A DNA stretch of 64,000 nucleotides, taken from contig NZ_JALLGK010000001.1 of assembly GCF_023072595.1 (NCBI RefSeq), positions 1,672,475 through 1,736,474 on the forward strand, in the 5' to 3' direction. The notes under the pieces were generated by a model. That model was not told the origin of the DNA, did no database searches, and worked only from the letters and a program-made list of their open reading frames with translations. Both the position numbers and the translations under genes were made by a program. Source of the DNA: Streptomyces sp. XM4193 (GTDB lineage Bacteria; Actinomycetota; Actinomycetes; Streptomycetales; Streptomycetaceae). Positions 9,082 to 18,683 of this stretch are shown piece after piece (position 1 is the stretch's first letter; each line of letters starts with the position of its first letter).

Positions 9082-10634
9082 GCCGACCCGTACTCGAAAT
9101 GCGCAGGATCACCAAGTCCTTCCCCGGGGTCAAGGCGCTGGCCGGGGTGGACCTGGAGGTCGGCGCCGGGGAGATCCACGCGCTGTGCGGCGAGAACGGC
9201 GCGGGCAAGTCGACGCTGATGAAGGTGTTGAGCGGGGTCCATCCGCACGGCTCCTACGAGGGCGAGATCCTGCTCGACGGCGAGCCGGTGGCCTTCCGCG
9301 ACATCAACGCCAGCGAGCGGCGCGGCGTCGTCATCATCCACCAGGAGCTCGCGCTCATCCCGCATCTCTCGCTCGCGGAGAACATCTTCCTCGGCAACGA
9401 GCAGGCGCGGCGCGGGGTCATCGACTGGCGGGCCACGCTGCGCGACGCCACCCGGCTGCTGCGCCGCGTCGGGCTGCCCGACCTGCCCCAGACCCGGGTC
9501 TCCGACATCGGGGTGGGCAAGCAGCAACTCGTGGAGATCGCCAAGGCGTTGTCCAAGGAGGTCAAGCTGCTGATCCTCGACGAGCCGACCGCCGCGCTCA
9601 ACGACGAGGACAGCGAGCACCTGCTCCGGCTCATCCTGGAGCTGCGCTCCCAGGGCATCGCCTGCATCGTCATCTCGCACAAACTGAACGAGATCCGCCG
9701 CATCGCGGACCGGGTGACCATCCTGCGCGACGGGCGCAGCGTCGAGACGCTCCCGGTGCGCGAGACACCGGACGCGGAGCCGCAGATCGCCGAGGACCGC
9801 ATCATCCGCGGCATGGTGGGCCGCGATCTGGAGAACCGCTTCCCCGAGCGCACCCCGTACACCGGTGCGGACGCCGGGGAGGTCGCGCTGGAGGTGTCGG
9901 GGTGGACCGTGCGCCATCCGCTCGACCACCAGCGCAAGGTCGTCGACGACGTGTCGTTGGAGGTCCGCCGGGGCGAGATCGTGGGAGTCGCCGGGCTGAT
10001 GGGCGCCGGCCGCACCGAGCTGGCGATGAGCGTCTTCGGCCGCAGCTACGGCGTGTACGACGGCGGCAGCGTGGCGGTCAACGGCCGTGAGGTGCGCACC
10101 CGTTCGGTGCCGGAGGCGATCGACCACGGCATCGCGTACGTCACCGAGGACCGCAAGACCTACGGCCTCAACCTGATCGACAGCGTCAACCGCAACATCT
10201 CCCTCACCTCGCTGCCCTCCCTCGCCCGCCGGGGCGTGGTGGACGAGCACCGCGAGCGGCAGGTCGCCGAGGGGTACCGGAAGTCGATGAACATCAAGAC
10301 GCCCACCGTCTTCGAGCAGGTGCAGCGTCTGAGCGGGGGCAACCAGCAGAAGGTCGTGCTGAGCAAGTGGATCCACGCCGGGCCCGAGGTGCTCATCCTC
10401 GACGAGCCCACCCGCGGGATCGACGTCGGCGCCAAGTTCGAGATCTACAGCGTGATCGAGCGACTGGCCGCCGAGGGCAAGGCCGTGCTCTTCATCTCCT
10501 CCGAACTGCCCGAACTGCTGGGCATGTGCGACCGGATCTACACCATGGCCGCCGGGCGGCTCACCGGTGAGATCGACCGTGCCGAGGCGACGCAGGAAGT
10601 GCTCATGCGGCACATGACCATGGACAGGAACTGA
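9078..10634 (+). CDS. Sugar ABC transporter ATP-binding protein (GguA/MmsA type)
   Basis: The 518-residue product is a duplicated ATPase as in RbsA/XylG-class importers. Domain 1 has Walker [10 protein letters not shown] at residues 38-46 and [10 protein letters not shown]. Domain 2 has the usual degenerate Walker A ([10 protein letters not shown]), the intact signature LSGGNQQ and [11 protein letters not shown]. The start is the GTG at 9078, overlapping the receptor stop codon, which couples translation. The insert after the first Walker A and the [10 protein letters not shown] segment are typical of multiple-monosaccharide transporters. Confidence 0.92.
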   Translation: MSRPVLEMRRITKSFPGVKALAGVDLEVGAGEIHALCGENGAGKSTLMKVLSGVHPHGSYEGEILLDGEPVAFRDINASERRGVVIIHQELALIPHLSLAENIFLGNEQARRGVIDWRATLRDATRLLRRVGLPDLPQTRVSDIGVGKQQLVEIAKALSKEVKLLILDEPTAALNDEDSEHLLRLILELRSQGIACIVISHKLNEIRRIADRVTILRDGRSVETLPVRETPDAEPQIAEDRIIRGMVGRDLENRFPERTPYTGADAGEVALEVSGWTVRHPLDHQRKVVDDVSLEVRRGEIVGVAGLMGAGRTELAMSVFGRSYGVYDGGSVAVNGREVRTRSVPEAIDHGIAYVTEDRKTYGLNLIDSVNRNISLTSLPSLARRGVVDEHRERQVAEGYRKSMNIKTPTVFEQVQRLSGGNQQKVVLSKWIHAGPEVLILDEPTRGIDVGAKFEIYSVIERLAAEGKAVLFISSELPELLGMCDRIYTMAAGRLTGEIDRAEATQEVLMRHMTMDRN

Positions 10635-10643
10635 GAGACCCCC

Positions 10644-11864
10644 ATGACCAACGAGACCCGCACGCCTGCCACGAGTCCGGGGCGTTCCCGGTCCGTCGTC
10701 GACGTCCTCAGGGACGCCGTACGCGACAACATGCGCCAGTACGGCATGCTCGTCGCCCTCGGGCTGATCGTCGTCCTCTTCCAGATATGGACCGGCGGCA
10801 CCCTGCTGCTGCCCAACAACGTCTCCAACCTGATCCAGCAGAACAGCTACATCCTCATCCTGGCGATGGGCATGATGATCGTCATCATCGCCGGCCACAT
10901 CGACCTCTCGGTCGGCTCGGTCGCCGCCTTCGTGGGCGCGCTGTCGGCGGTGATGATGGTCAAACACGACATGCCCTGGGTGGCGGCGCTGGTGCTGTCA
11001 CTGGTGATCGGGGCGCTGGCGGGAGCCTGGCACGGCTTCTGGATCGCCTACGTCGGCATCCCGTCCTTCATCGTGACGCTCGCCGGCATGCTGCTCTTCA
11101 GGGGCGCGACCCAGATCGTGCTGGAGGGTGAGTCCGTCGGGCCGTTCCCGCACGGATTCCAGCAGATGGCGCAGGGCTTCATCCCCGAGGTGGGGCCGTA
11201 CACCCAGTACCACAACCCGACGCTGCTGCTCGGCGCACTGGTGATCGTCGTCGTCCTGGTGCAGCAGTGGCGGGACCGGCGCAGCCAACTGGCGTACGAG
11301 CTGGAGCCGTTGCCGTTCAACATCTGGGTCGTCAAGTGCGTGGCGATCGTGGCCGCGGTCGTCGCGGTGACGCTGACGCTGGCCAGCTACCGCGGTGTGC
11401 CCGTGGTGCTGCTGATCCTCTGCGCACTGCTCATCGCCCTCGGCTTCGTCATGCGCAACACCGTGACGGGCCGCCATGTGTACGCGCTTGGCGGCAACAA
11501 GGCCGCCGCCAAGCTCTCCGGCGTCAAGGACAAGCGCGTCACCTTCCTGGTCTTCGTCAACATGGGCACGCTCGCGGCGCTCGCCGGCTGCGTCTACGCG
11601 GCGCGGCTGGACGCGGCCACCCCGCAGGCGGGCCTGATGTTCGAACTGGAGGCGATCGCGGCGGCGTTCATCGGCGGCGCCTCGATGAGCGGTGGCGTCG
11701 GCAAGGTGATGGGCGCGGTGATCGGCGGTCTCGTCCTCGGCGTGCTCAACAACGGCATGTCACTGGTGGGCATCGGCACCGACTACCAGCAGGTGATCAA
11801 GGGACTCGTCCTGCTCGCCGCCGTCGGCTTCGACGTCTGGAACAAACGCAGGGTCGGTTCCTGA
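10644..11864 (+). CDS. Sugar ABC transporter permease (GguB/MmsB type)
   Basis: This 406-residue integral membrane protein is the single permease of the importer and probably works as a homodimer. Hydrophobic spans are evident from residue 32 onward, with about ten in total. Family-typical segments include MGMMIVIIAGHIDLSVGSV, GIPSFIVTLAGMLLFRG, GRHVYALGGNKAAAKLSG and the late FIGGASMSGGVG loop. It starts nine bases after the ATPase stop with GAGAGACCCCC just upstream. A strong terminator hairpin follows at 11980-12006, so the transporter is a three-gene operon. Confidence 0.92.
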   Translation: MTNETRTPATSPGRSRSVVDVLRDAVRDNMRQYGMLVALGLIVVLFQIWTGGTLLLPNNVSNLIQQNSYILILAMGMMIVIIAGHIDLSVGSVAAFVGALSAVMMVKHDMPWVAALVLSLVIGALAGAWHGFWIAYVGIPSFIVTLAGMLLFRGATQIVLEGESVGPFPHGFQQMAQGFIPEVGPYTQYHNPTLLLGALVIVVVLVQQWRDRRSQLAYELEPLPFNIWVVKCVAIVAAVVAVTLTLASYRGVPVVLLILCALLIALGFVMRNTVTGRHVYALGGNKAAAKLSGVKDKRVTFLVFVNMGTLAALAGCVYAARLDAATPQAGLMFELEAIAAAFIGGASMSGGVGKVMGAVIGGLVLGVLNNGMSLVGIGTDYQQVIKGLVLLAAVGFDVWNKRRVGS

Positions 11865-11979
11865 GCCTGCTCGGACCGGCGTTCCACCACCGGTGCGGAT
11901 CCGAACGGCCCGTCCGCGCCCCGGAGTCGGGGACGCCGGCCCGGGCCGCTCCGGGCGGGAGACCGCGTGACGCGGGAGT

Positions 11980-12006
11980 GCGGGGCCCGCCCGGAGCGGG
12001 CCCCGC
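11980..12006 (+). terminator. Terminator of the sugar transporter operon
   Basis: GCGGGGCCCGC (11980-11990) and GCGGGCCCCGC (11996-12006) form a perfect 11-bp stem with loop CCGGA, about 115 bases after the permease stop. Confidence 0.8.
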
Positions 12007-12141
12007 AGGAGGCGGGACGGCCGCGAGGGTGCGCGGCGGTGGTGCGCCGGCTGCGTACTCTGGTCGGCGTTCGGGCCGACGCTGTGCCCGCGGGCCCGCT
12101 CGGGGCCGGCGGCCGTCGGTGGGCAAGACAGGGGGAATTCG

Positions 12142-13173
12142 GTGGAGAACACCTCATCGACGGTGCGTGCGGCACGTGAGCCCGCGATGACCGACGTCGC
12201 ACGGCTGGCGGGAGTCTCGCACCAGACCGTCTCCCGGGTCCTCAACGGGCACCCGAACGTGCGGGAGCAGACCCGGCTGCGGGTGCGCGCGGCCATCGAG
12301 GAGCTGGGCTACCGTCCCAACCGGGCCGCGCGCGCACTGGTCACCGGCCGCTCCCAGATCATCGGCGTGGTCGCGCAGAACTCCACCCTGTACGGGCCCT
12401 CCTCACTGCTCGCCGCCTTCGAACTGGCCGCCTCAGCGGCCGGGTTCGTGGTGAGCGTACGGCGCGTACGGCATCTGGACCGGGCGTCGATCACGGCGGC
12501 GGTCGAGCACCACCGCGACCAGCGGGTCGCCGGCATCGTGGTGATCGCACCCACGGCCGCCGCCGACGAGGCGCTCGCCGAGGTCCCCGCCGACATCCCG
12601 TTGGTCGCCGTGGACGGCGACCCCGAACGCGGCGGCGCGCTGGTGACCGTGGACCAGGAGGCGGGTGCCGCCGCCGCGACCCGGCATCTGCTGGACGCGG
12701 GCCACGAGACGGTGTGGCACGTGTCGGGTCCGGCCGACTGGTTCGACTCGGCGGGCCGGGTGCGCGGCTGGCGGCGCGCGCTGGAGACGGCGGGCGCCGA
12801 GGTGCCACCGGTCAGCCCGGCGGACTGGAGCGCCGCCTCCGGGTACCGGGCCGGCCAGATGCTGGCGCGGATGCCCGAGGTGACCGCCGTGTTCGCGGCC
12901 AACGACCATCTGGCGCTGGGCATTCTGCGGGCGATGACCGAACGGGGCCGCCGGGTGCCGGACGAGGTGAGCATCGTCGGTTTCGACGACGTGCCGGAGG
13001 CCGCCTACTTCACTCCGCCGCTGACCACCGTGCGGCCGGACTTCGACGCGGCGGCGACCGACACCCTGGAGCTGCTGCTGCCCCGGATCAACGGCACCGG
13101 CTCGGGCAGCGAACACCGCGTCCTCACCCCGGAGTTGATCGCGCGCTCCAGCACGGCCGCACCACCGGGCTGA
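12142..13173 (+). CDS. LacI-family transcriptional regulator, probably of arabinose genes
   Basis: The 343-residue protein starts at a GTG preceded by AGGGGGAA. Residues 16-65 are a classic LacI helix-turn-helix (MTDVARLAGVSHQTVSRVLNG) with hinge helix ending ARALVTGRS. The rest is a type I periplasmic-binding fold, including VVAQNSTLYGPSSLL, FAANDHLALGILRAM and VSIVGFDDVPEA. It lies between the transporter operon and araBDA. Operator-like sites sharing AGCGnTAAC occur before both, so it probably represses both until arabinose or a derivative is bound. The effector is inferred from context. Confidence 0.88.
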   Translation: MENTSSTVRAAREPAMTDVARLAGVSHQTVSRVLNGHPNVREQTRLRVRAAIEELGYRPNRAARALVTGRSQIIGVVAQNSTLYGPSSLLAAFELAASAAGFVVSVRRVRHLDRASITAAVEHHRDQRVAGIVVIAPTAAADEALAEVPADIPLVAVDGDPERGGALVTVDQEAGAAAATRHLLDAGHETVWHVSGPADWFDSAGRVRGWRRALETAGAEVPPVSPADWSAASGYRAGQMLARMPEVTAVFAANDHLALGILRAMTERGRRVPDEVSIVGFDDVPEAAYFTPPLTTVRPDFDAAATDTLELLLPRINGTGSGSEHRVLTPELIARSSTAAPPG

Positions 13174-13287
13174 CCCGGCGGGACGACTCCGCGCAGGCCC
13201 GGCACCGCACACGGGGCGGGGTCGGGCGCGGGGCGTGGACCCGGGCGCCACCTCGTCCTGGTCGCGCACGTCGAAGGCCGCCCCGCG

Positions 13288-14127
13288 CTATCCGCCGATC
13301 CGCTTCTCGATGAACCGGGACACGCGAGTGAACCCGATCAACTCCTCATCGGGCGGCGCACCGCCGTCGCCGGCCAGTACGCCCGATGCGACCAGGCGGA
13401 AGATCAACGCGCGCAGCAGCATCTGAGCGCCCTCGGCGCCGGGGACCGCCGAGTCCGCCAGGCGGGCTCCAGCCCGGTAATGGAGCAGGCCGTCGACGAC
13501 CACGATCGCCTCCGCGTAGGCAACCGGTCGCCAGTAGGGCGAGAAGTCGATGATCGCGGGGGCGTGGCCGGGCGCGAAGGGAACGTTTCCCGTCAGGTCG
13601 CCGTGAATGAGCTGAGCACGCGCGTCCACGGGTTCGCGGAACGCCTGCAACCCGGTGAGTAACCGCTCCACCTGCGGCGGTACTTCCGTTGTCGTCTCGC
13701 CCCAGGCAACTCGATCAGCCACCGCCCACGGGTGCTGATGCACGTCCAGTCGAGCAGGCCGCGGCACTTCCCGCAGAGCCTCGTGAAAGGTCCTGCCCGC
13801 AGCCAACAGGGAATCCCATCTGCCGGCAGGCCCCGGCTCGCCCGTCACCAACCGGGTCGCGGCCCATCCCCCGACGACGTGTTCCCCGTTCGGGGAGCGC
13901 AGAAATCGCGGGACCCGAAAGCCCTGTCGGCCCTGGAGCCCGTCCATCAGAGTCGCCGCCCACTCGACGTCCGCGCTGTCACCGGCCGGCTTCAGCACGG
14001 CATCGCCCACTCGGACACTCCGACCCTGGCCTCCTTCGAGCGGCTCAGGCCGTCCGGTGAGCCCGAAGGCCTTGAGAACGGACGGCGGCGGCAGGGCTGT
14101 GTCGGTCGCAGGAGTCACACCGGGCAT
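13288..14127 (-). CDS. Aminoglycoside-phosphotransferase-fold protein, actinobacterial TIGR02569-like, with a TTA codon
   Basis: This 279-residue protein has the fold of aminoglycoside phosphotransferases: the catalytic loop LIHGDLTGNV and a following AIIDFSPYWRP (Asp metal ligand). It resembles a conserved actinobacterial family of unknown substrate rather than a known resistance enzyme. Leu156 is encoded by TTA (complement of 13660-13662), the codon that needs the bldA tRNA in streptomycetes. The gene faces the araBDA genes and sits between the regulator and araB, so it interrupts the sugar cluster. Its substrate cannot be told from sequence. Confidence 0.78.
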   Translation of the reverse strand: MPGVTPATDTALPPPSVLKAFGLTGRPEPLEGGQGRSVRVGDAVLKPAGDSADVEWAATLMDGLQGRQGFRVPRFLRSPNGEHVVGGWAATRLVTGEPGPAGRWDSLLAAGRTFHEALREVPRPARLDVHQHPWAVADRVAWGETTTEVPPQVERLLTGLQAFREPVDARAQLIHGDLTGNVPFAPGHAPAIIDFSPYWRPVAYAEAIVVVDGLLHYRAGARLADSAVPGAEGAQMLLRALIFRLVASGVLAGDGGAPPDEELIGFTRVSRFIEKRIGG

Positions 14128-14280
14128 CCTTCAGGACGCACCCGCCTCACGCACCCGCGTTTCAGGAGACCTGCGCGCTCCGCCACTCTTGCCGTCCCTT
14201 CGGGCGAAGTGCAGAGACGGCCCAGGCACGCAGGGCTACCCGCGCCGTCACTCACCGCCGGCCCGCCGGCGGAGGTCGCC

Positions 14281-14325
14281 CCGCGTGCCCCGCGTGCCCC
14301 GCGTGCCCCGCGTGCCCCGCGTGCC
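14281..14325. repeat. Five-copy 9-bp tandem repeat
   Basis: The unit CCGCGTGCC is repeated five times without change between the phosphotransferase-like gene and the araB promoter. There are no spacers, so it is a simple tandem repeat. Confidence 0.95.
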
Positions 14326-14418
14326 CGCTGTGACGCGGCGCGACGGCAGTGCTGTGTGCGCTCACACCCGTCGAACTCCCTGAGCAGGCCATGTTTTCGG
14401 TGAATGCTTTGCGACTTC

Positions 14419-14446
14419 TTGACGTCGCTGTTGTTAGCGATAACAC
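14419..14446 (+). promoter_or_regulatory. Probable araB promoter overlapped by a LacI-type operator
   Basis: TTGACG (14419-14424) and TAACAC (14441-14446) are 16 bases apart. Overlapping the -10 region is the near-palindrome TGTTAGCGATAACA (14432-14445), with perfect TGTTA/TAACA arms. It shares AGCGnTAAC with the site before the transporter operon. The overlap implies direct repression of araBDA by the LacI-family protein. Confidence 0.6.
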
Positions 14447-14617
14447 TGCTGGAGCGGCGGCTCGTCCACACCGGCCGGTTCGCCCTTGCCGCGGCGCTTC
14501 CGCCTCCGGGTCGCCGGCCCGACCGCCGCGCACCCGCGTTCCCGACCGCGACCCGACGACCGACGCCCCGACCGGTGCATCCCGGAGCGGGGCCCGTACT
14601 GAGTGAGGTGGGCTCCC

Positions 14618-16297
14618 GTGGCCGACGAAACAGACCCGCTGGTGGTCGGTGTCGACTTCGGCACCCTGTCCGGCCGTGCCGTGGTGGTGCGGGTGCGGGA
14701 CGGTGTCGAGCTGGGCAGCGCCGTGCACGAGTACCCGCACGCGGTGGTGGACCGGCAACTGCCCGGCTCGGGCGCGCCGTTGCCGCCGGACTGGGCGCTC
14801 CAGGTGCCCGCCGACTACGTCGACGTGCTGGGCGGCGCGATACCCGCGGCCCTGGCGGACGCGGGTGTCGATCCGCGGCGGGTGATCGGTGTCGGCACCG
14901 ACTTCACCGCCTGCACCATGGTCCCGGCCACCGCCGACGGCACCCCGCTGTGCGAACTGCCCGCCTTCCGGGAGCACCCGCACGCGTACGCCAAGCTGTG
15001 GCGGCACCACGCCGCCCAGCCGCAGGCCGACCGGATCAACGAACTCGCCGCGCGACGCGGGGAGAAGTGGCTGCCGCGCTACGGCGGGCTGATCTCCTCG
15101 GAGTGGGAGTTCGCCAAGGCGCTCCAGATCCTGGAGGAGGCGCCGGAGGTGTACGCGGCGCTGGAGCGCTGGGTGGAGGCCGCCGACTGGATCGTCTGGC
15201 AGCTCACCGGCTCCTACGTCCGCAACGCGTGCAGCGCCGGCTACAAGGGCATCTACCAGGACGGCGCGTATCCCTCGGCGGAGTTCCTGGCCGAACTCAA
15301 CCCGGCTTTCGCGGACTTCGTCACCAGCAGGCTCGACCAGCCGATCGGCGAACTGGGCGCCCGCGCCGGTTCGCTCACCGCCCGGGCCGCGGCGCTGACC
15401 GGGCTCCCCGAGGGGATCGCGGTGGCGGTCGGCAACGTGGACGCGCATGTCACCGCGCCCGCCGCCGGAGCGGTCGAGCCGGGGCAGATGGTGGCGATCA
15501 TGGGTACCTCGACCTGCCATGTGATGAGCAGCGACGTGCTGCGCGAGGTGCCGGGCATGTGCGGGGTCGTCGACGGCGGGATCGTGCCCGGTCTGCACGG
15601 CTACGAGGCCGGGCAGAGCGGCGTCGGCGACATCTTCGCCTGGTACGTGGACAACCAGGTTCCGCCGCGCTACCACGAGCAGGCGCGCGAACGGGGCGTC
15701 TCCGTGCACGAGTTGCTCTCCGAGCTGGCCGCCGGGCAGCGGGTCGGCGAGCACGGGCTGATCGCCCTGGACTGGCACAGCGGAAACCGCTCGGTCCTCG
15801 TCGACCACGAGCTCTCCGGGCTGGTGATCGGCCAGACCCTGGCCACCCGCGCGGAGGACGTCTACCGGGCGCTGCTGGAGTCCACCGCGTTCGGCGCACG
15901 CGTCATCGTGGAGAACTTCAACGCGTCGGGGGTGCCGGTCACCGAGTTCATCGTCGCGGGCGGGCTGGTGCGCAATCCGGTTCTGATGCAGATCTACGCC
16001 GATGTGCTCGATCTGCCGCTGTCGATCATCGGCTCCAGTCAGGGGCCGAGTCTGGGAGCCGCGATGCACGCGGCGGTGGCGGCCGGCGCCCACCGGGACA
16101 TCAGGGCGGCGGCGGAGGCGATGGGTTCGGTGCGCCGGGCGGTGTACGTGCCCGATCCGGCGGCGGCCCGCGCCTACGACCGGCTCTTCGCCGAGTACCT
16201 GGCGCTGCACGACCACTTCGGTCGTCGGGGCAACGACGTCATGCACACCCTGCGCGCGCTGCGGCGCGACGCCGTCGAGGCGGGAGAGAACGGATGA
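14618..16297 (+). CDS. araB: L-ribulokinase
   Basis: The 559-residue FGGY kinase phosphorylates L-ribulose to L-ribulose 5-phosphate, step two of arabinose use. The N-terminus GVDFGTLSGRAVVV is the phosphate-binding motif typical of ribulokinases; GTDFTACTMVP and PAFREHPHAYAKLWRHH are also AraB-like, and a late GLVRNPVLMQIYADVL is the second FGGY motif. The GTG start is preceded by GAGG at nine bases; an in-frame GTG 15 bases upstream is less likely. The stop overlaps the araD start (ATGA). Confidence 0.93.
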   Translation: MADETDPLVVGVDFGTLSGRAVVVRVRDGVELGSAVHEYPHAVVDRQLPGSGAPLPPDWALQVPADYVDVLGGAIPAALADAGVDPRRVIGVGTDFTACTMVPATADGTPLCELPAFREHPHAYAKLWRHHAAQPQADRINELAARRGEKWLPRYGGLISSEWEFAKALQILEEAPEVYAALERWVEAADWIVWQLTGSYVRNACSAGYKGIYQDGAYPSAEFLAELNPAFADFVTSRLDQPIGELGARAGSLTARAAALTGLPEGIAVAVGNVDAHVTAPAAGAVEPGQMVAIMGTSTCHVMSSDVLREVPGMCGVVDGGIVPGLHGYEAGQSGVGDIFAWYVDNQVPPRYHEQARERGVSVHELLSELAAGQRVGEHGLIALDWHSGNRSVLVDHELSGLVIGQTLATRAEDVYRALLESTAFGARVIVENFNASGVPVTEFIVAGGLVRNPVLMQIYADVLDLPLSIIGSSQGPSLGAAMHAAVAAGAHRDIRAAAEAMGSVRRAVYVPDPAAARAYDRLFAEYLALHDHFGRRGNDVMHTLRALRRDAVEAGENG

Positions 16298-16959
16298 GGG
16301 AGCACGAGGCGGCAGTGCGGGCGCTGCGGAAGACCGTGGCGGACCTGCACACTGAGCTGACCAGGTACGACCTGGTGACCTGGACCGCCGGGAACGTCTC
16401 GGCGCGGGTGCCGGGTGCGGATCTGATGGTGATCAAGCCCTCCGGGGTCTCCTACGACGACCTGGGCCCCGAGTCGATGGTCGTCACCGATCTCCACGGC
16501 GAGCTGGTGGAGGGCGACTTCGCGCCCTCCTCGGACACCGCCGCCCACGCCTACGTCTACCGGCACATGCCCGAGGTCGGGGGAGTGGTGCACACCCACT
16601 CCTCGTACGCGACCGCCTGGGCGGCGCGCGGCGAGCCGATTCCCTGTGTGCTGACGATGATCGCCGACGAGTTCGGCGGCGACATCCCGGTCGGCCCGTT
16701 CGCGATGATCGGGGACGACTCGATCGGCCGCGGCATCGTCGAGACGCTGCGGGAGAACCGTTCCTCCGCCGTGCTGATGCGCAGCCACGGCCCGTTCACC
16801 GTCGGGAGGGACGCCCGGGCCGCGGTGAAGGCGGCGGTGATGCTGGAGGACGTGGCGAAGACCGTCCACTTCGCGTACCAGCTCGGTACGCCCGAGGCCA
16901 TCGACCGCGCGTCGGTCGACCGCCTGCACGAGCGCTACCAGAACGTCTACGGCCAGTGA
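16294..16959 (+). CDS. araD: L-ribulose-5-phosphate 4-epimerase
   Basis: This 221-residue class II aldolase-like enzyme converts L-ribulose 5-phosphate to D-xylulose 5-phosphate, linking arabinose to the pentose phosphate pathway. Zinc ligands are visible as H100 and H102 in VVHTHSSYA and H165 in [16 protein letters not shown] and IKPSGVSY are the phosphate-binding loops. The start ATG overlaps the araB stop by four bases and has GGAGAGA upstream, so translation is coupled. Confidence 0.95.
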   Translation: MREHEAAVRALRKTVADLHTELTRYDLVTWTAGNVSARVPGADLMVIKPSGVSYDDLGPESMVVTDLHGELVEGDFAPSSDTAAHAYVYRHMPEVGGVVHTHSSYATAWAARGEPIPCVLTMIADEFGGDIPVGPFAMIGDDSIGRGIVETLRENRSSAVLMRSHGPFTVGRDARAAVKAAVMLEDVAKTVHFAYQLGTPEAIDRASVDRLHERYQNVYGQ

Positions 16960-17005
16960 CCGGCGACGTCCGCAGCCGGTGGCCACGAGTACGAGGGGCA
17001 GAGGG

Positions 17006-18499
17006 ATGACACGCGAGGACGCGCCGCAGATCTGGTTCCTGACGGGTAGTCAGCACCTGTACGGACCCGAGGCGTTGGCGGTGGTCGCCGACCAGTCCCG
17101 GGAGATCCGGCGGGAGTTGGACGCCTCGGCGAGCATCGTGCCCGAGATCGTCTGGAAGCCGGTACTGACCGACTCCGCCGCCATCCGGCGCTGCCTGGAG
17201 GAGGCCAACACCGACCCCTCCTGTATCGGTGTGATCGCCTGGATGCACACCTTCTCGCCGGCCAAGATGTGGATCACCGGTCTGGACGCGCTGCGCAAGC
17301 CCCTGCTCCATCTGCACACCCAGCTCAACCGCGCGCTGCCCTGGTCGACCATCGACATGGACTTCATGAACCTCAACCAGGCCGCCCACGGCGACCGGGA
17401 GTTCGGCTACGTCCAGACCCGGATCGGCGTCGCCCGCAAGACGGTGGCCGGTCACGCCTCGGACCCCAGAGTGGCCAGGCGGGTCGGCGAGTGGGCGCGG
17501 GCGGCGATGGGCCACCGTCGGATGAGCACGCTGCGGGTGGCGCGGTTCGGCGACAACATGCGGGACGTCGCCGTGACCGAGGGCGACAAGGTCGAGGCCG
17601 AACTGCGGTTCGGCGTCAGCGTGAACACCTACGGAGTGACCGAGCTGGCCGAGCTGGTCGACGCGGTGCCCGACCTCGCGGTGGACGAACTCGTCGACCG
17701 GTACGCGCAGGAGTACCGGCTCGCGCCCGAGCTGACCCCGGGCGGTGCGCGGCACGATTCGCTGCGCTACTCCGCACGGATCGAGGCCGGACTGCGCGAG
17801 TTCCTGGAGCGCGGCGGCTTCGGCGCCTTCACCACCAACTTCCAGGACCTGGGCGGCCTCCGGCAGCTGCCCGGCATGGCGGTACAGCGGCTGATGGCCG
17901 ACGGCTACGGCTTCGGCGGCGAGGGCGACTGGAAGACCGCGGCACTGCTCGCCGGCGCCAAGGCGATGGGCCCGCAGGCCTCCTTCATGGAGGACTACAC
18001 CTACCACTTCGGCCCGGGACGGCCGAAGGTGCTCGGCGCCCACATGCTGGAGGTGTGCCCGACCATCGCTGCGGGCCGGCCCTCCTGCGAGATCCATCCG
18101 CTCTCCATCGGCGACCGCGAGGACCCGGTGCGGCTGGTCTTCGACTCGCAGCCCGGGCCCGCCGTCGTCGTCGGCCTGGTCGACCTCGGCGACCGCTTCC
18201 GACTGGTGGCCAACGAGATCGACGTGGTCGCCCCGGACGAGCCGCTGCCGCGGCTGCCGGTGGCCCGCGCGCTGTGGGAGCCGCGTCCCTCGCTGCCGGT
18301 CTCCGCGGAGTGCTGGCTGATCGCGGGAGGACCGCACCACACGGTGCTCACCACGGCCGGTGCGGAGGTGCTGCGGGACTTCGCCCGGATCACCGGCACC
18401 GAGTTCGTGCTGATCGACGGGGAGACCCGCACCGAGGAGTTCGACGACCGGCTCCGCTGGAGCCAGGCGTACCACCGCCTGGCGCAGGGGCTGGGCTGA
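17006..18499 (+). CDS. araA: L-arabinose isomerase
   Basis: The 497-residue protein catalyses L-arabinose to L-ribulose, the first catabolic step. It has the usual AraA length and motifs: [11 protein letters not shown] at the N-terminus, [11 protein letters not shown] with E306, [13 protein letters not shown] with E329, [11 protein letters not shown] with H346, and GGPHHTVL with H444-H445. These correspond to the Mn-binding residues of the enzyme family. The ATG follows a purine-rich ribosome site (GAGGGGCAGAGGG). It is the last gene of araB-araD-araA and is followed by a large hairpin. Confidence 0.96.
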   Translation: MTREDAPQIWFLTGSQHLYGPEALAVVADQSREIRRELDASASIVPEIVWKPVLTDSAAIRRCLEEANTDPSCIGVIAWMHTFSPAKMWITGLDALRKPLLHLHTQLNRALPWSTIDMDFMNLNQAAHGDREFGYVQTRIGVARKTVAGHASDPRVARRVGEWARAAMGHRRMSTLRVARFGDNMRDVAVTEGDKVEAELRFGVSVNTYGVTELAELVDAVPDLAVDELVDRYAQEYRLAPELTPGGARHDSLRYSARIEAGLREFLERGGFGAFTTNFQDLGGLRQLPGMAVQRLMADGYGFGGEGDWKTAALLAGAKAMGPQASFMEDYTYHFGPGRPKVLGAHMLEVCPTIAAGRPSCEIHPLSIGDREDPVRLVFDSQPGPAVVVGLVDLGDRFRLVANEIDVVAPDEPLPRLPVARALWEPRPSLPVSAECWLIAGGPHHTVLTTAGAEVLRDFARITGTEFVLIDGETRTEEFDDRLRWSQAYHRLAQGLG

Positions 18500-18501
18500 C
18501 C

Positions 18502-18544
18502 CCGGCGGCGCCGGTCCTGCGTGCGGCGGGCCCGGCGCCGCCGG
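18502..18544 (+). terminator. Terminator-like hairpin after araA
   Basis: CCGGCGGCGCCGG (18502-18514) and CCGGCGCCGCCGG (18532-18544) are exact reverse complements across a 17-base loop, directly after the araA stop. Confidence 0.75.
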
Positions 18545-18683
18545 CCCCGTGGGGCGGTGGGGGCGGACGGATCGGATCCGCTCCCACCGCGTCCCCACCG
18601 GGTGCCGGTTCGACGTCCGGTGCCGCGGGCCGGTACGCGCGGTACCGGACGCGCGGTCCGGGCCTCACCGTCCGGGCTTCGGG

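Larger units (their letters stand above)
14128..14617. other. Divergent intergenic region before araB
   Basis: The region holds the start region of the leftward phosphotransferase-like gene, the 9-bp repeat, an AT-richer patch near 14390-14450 with the araB promoter/operator, and a ~170-base GC-rich leader. I see no gene. Confidence 0.6.

Noticed and set aside
14281..14325. Tandem repeat as a CRISPR array
   Set aside because: Units of 9 bp without spacers and no cas genes.
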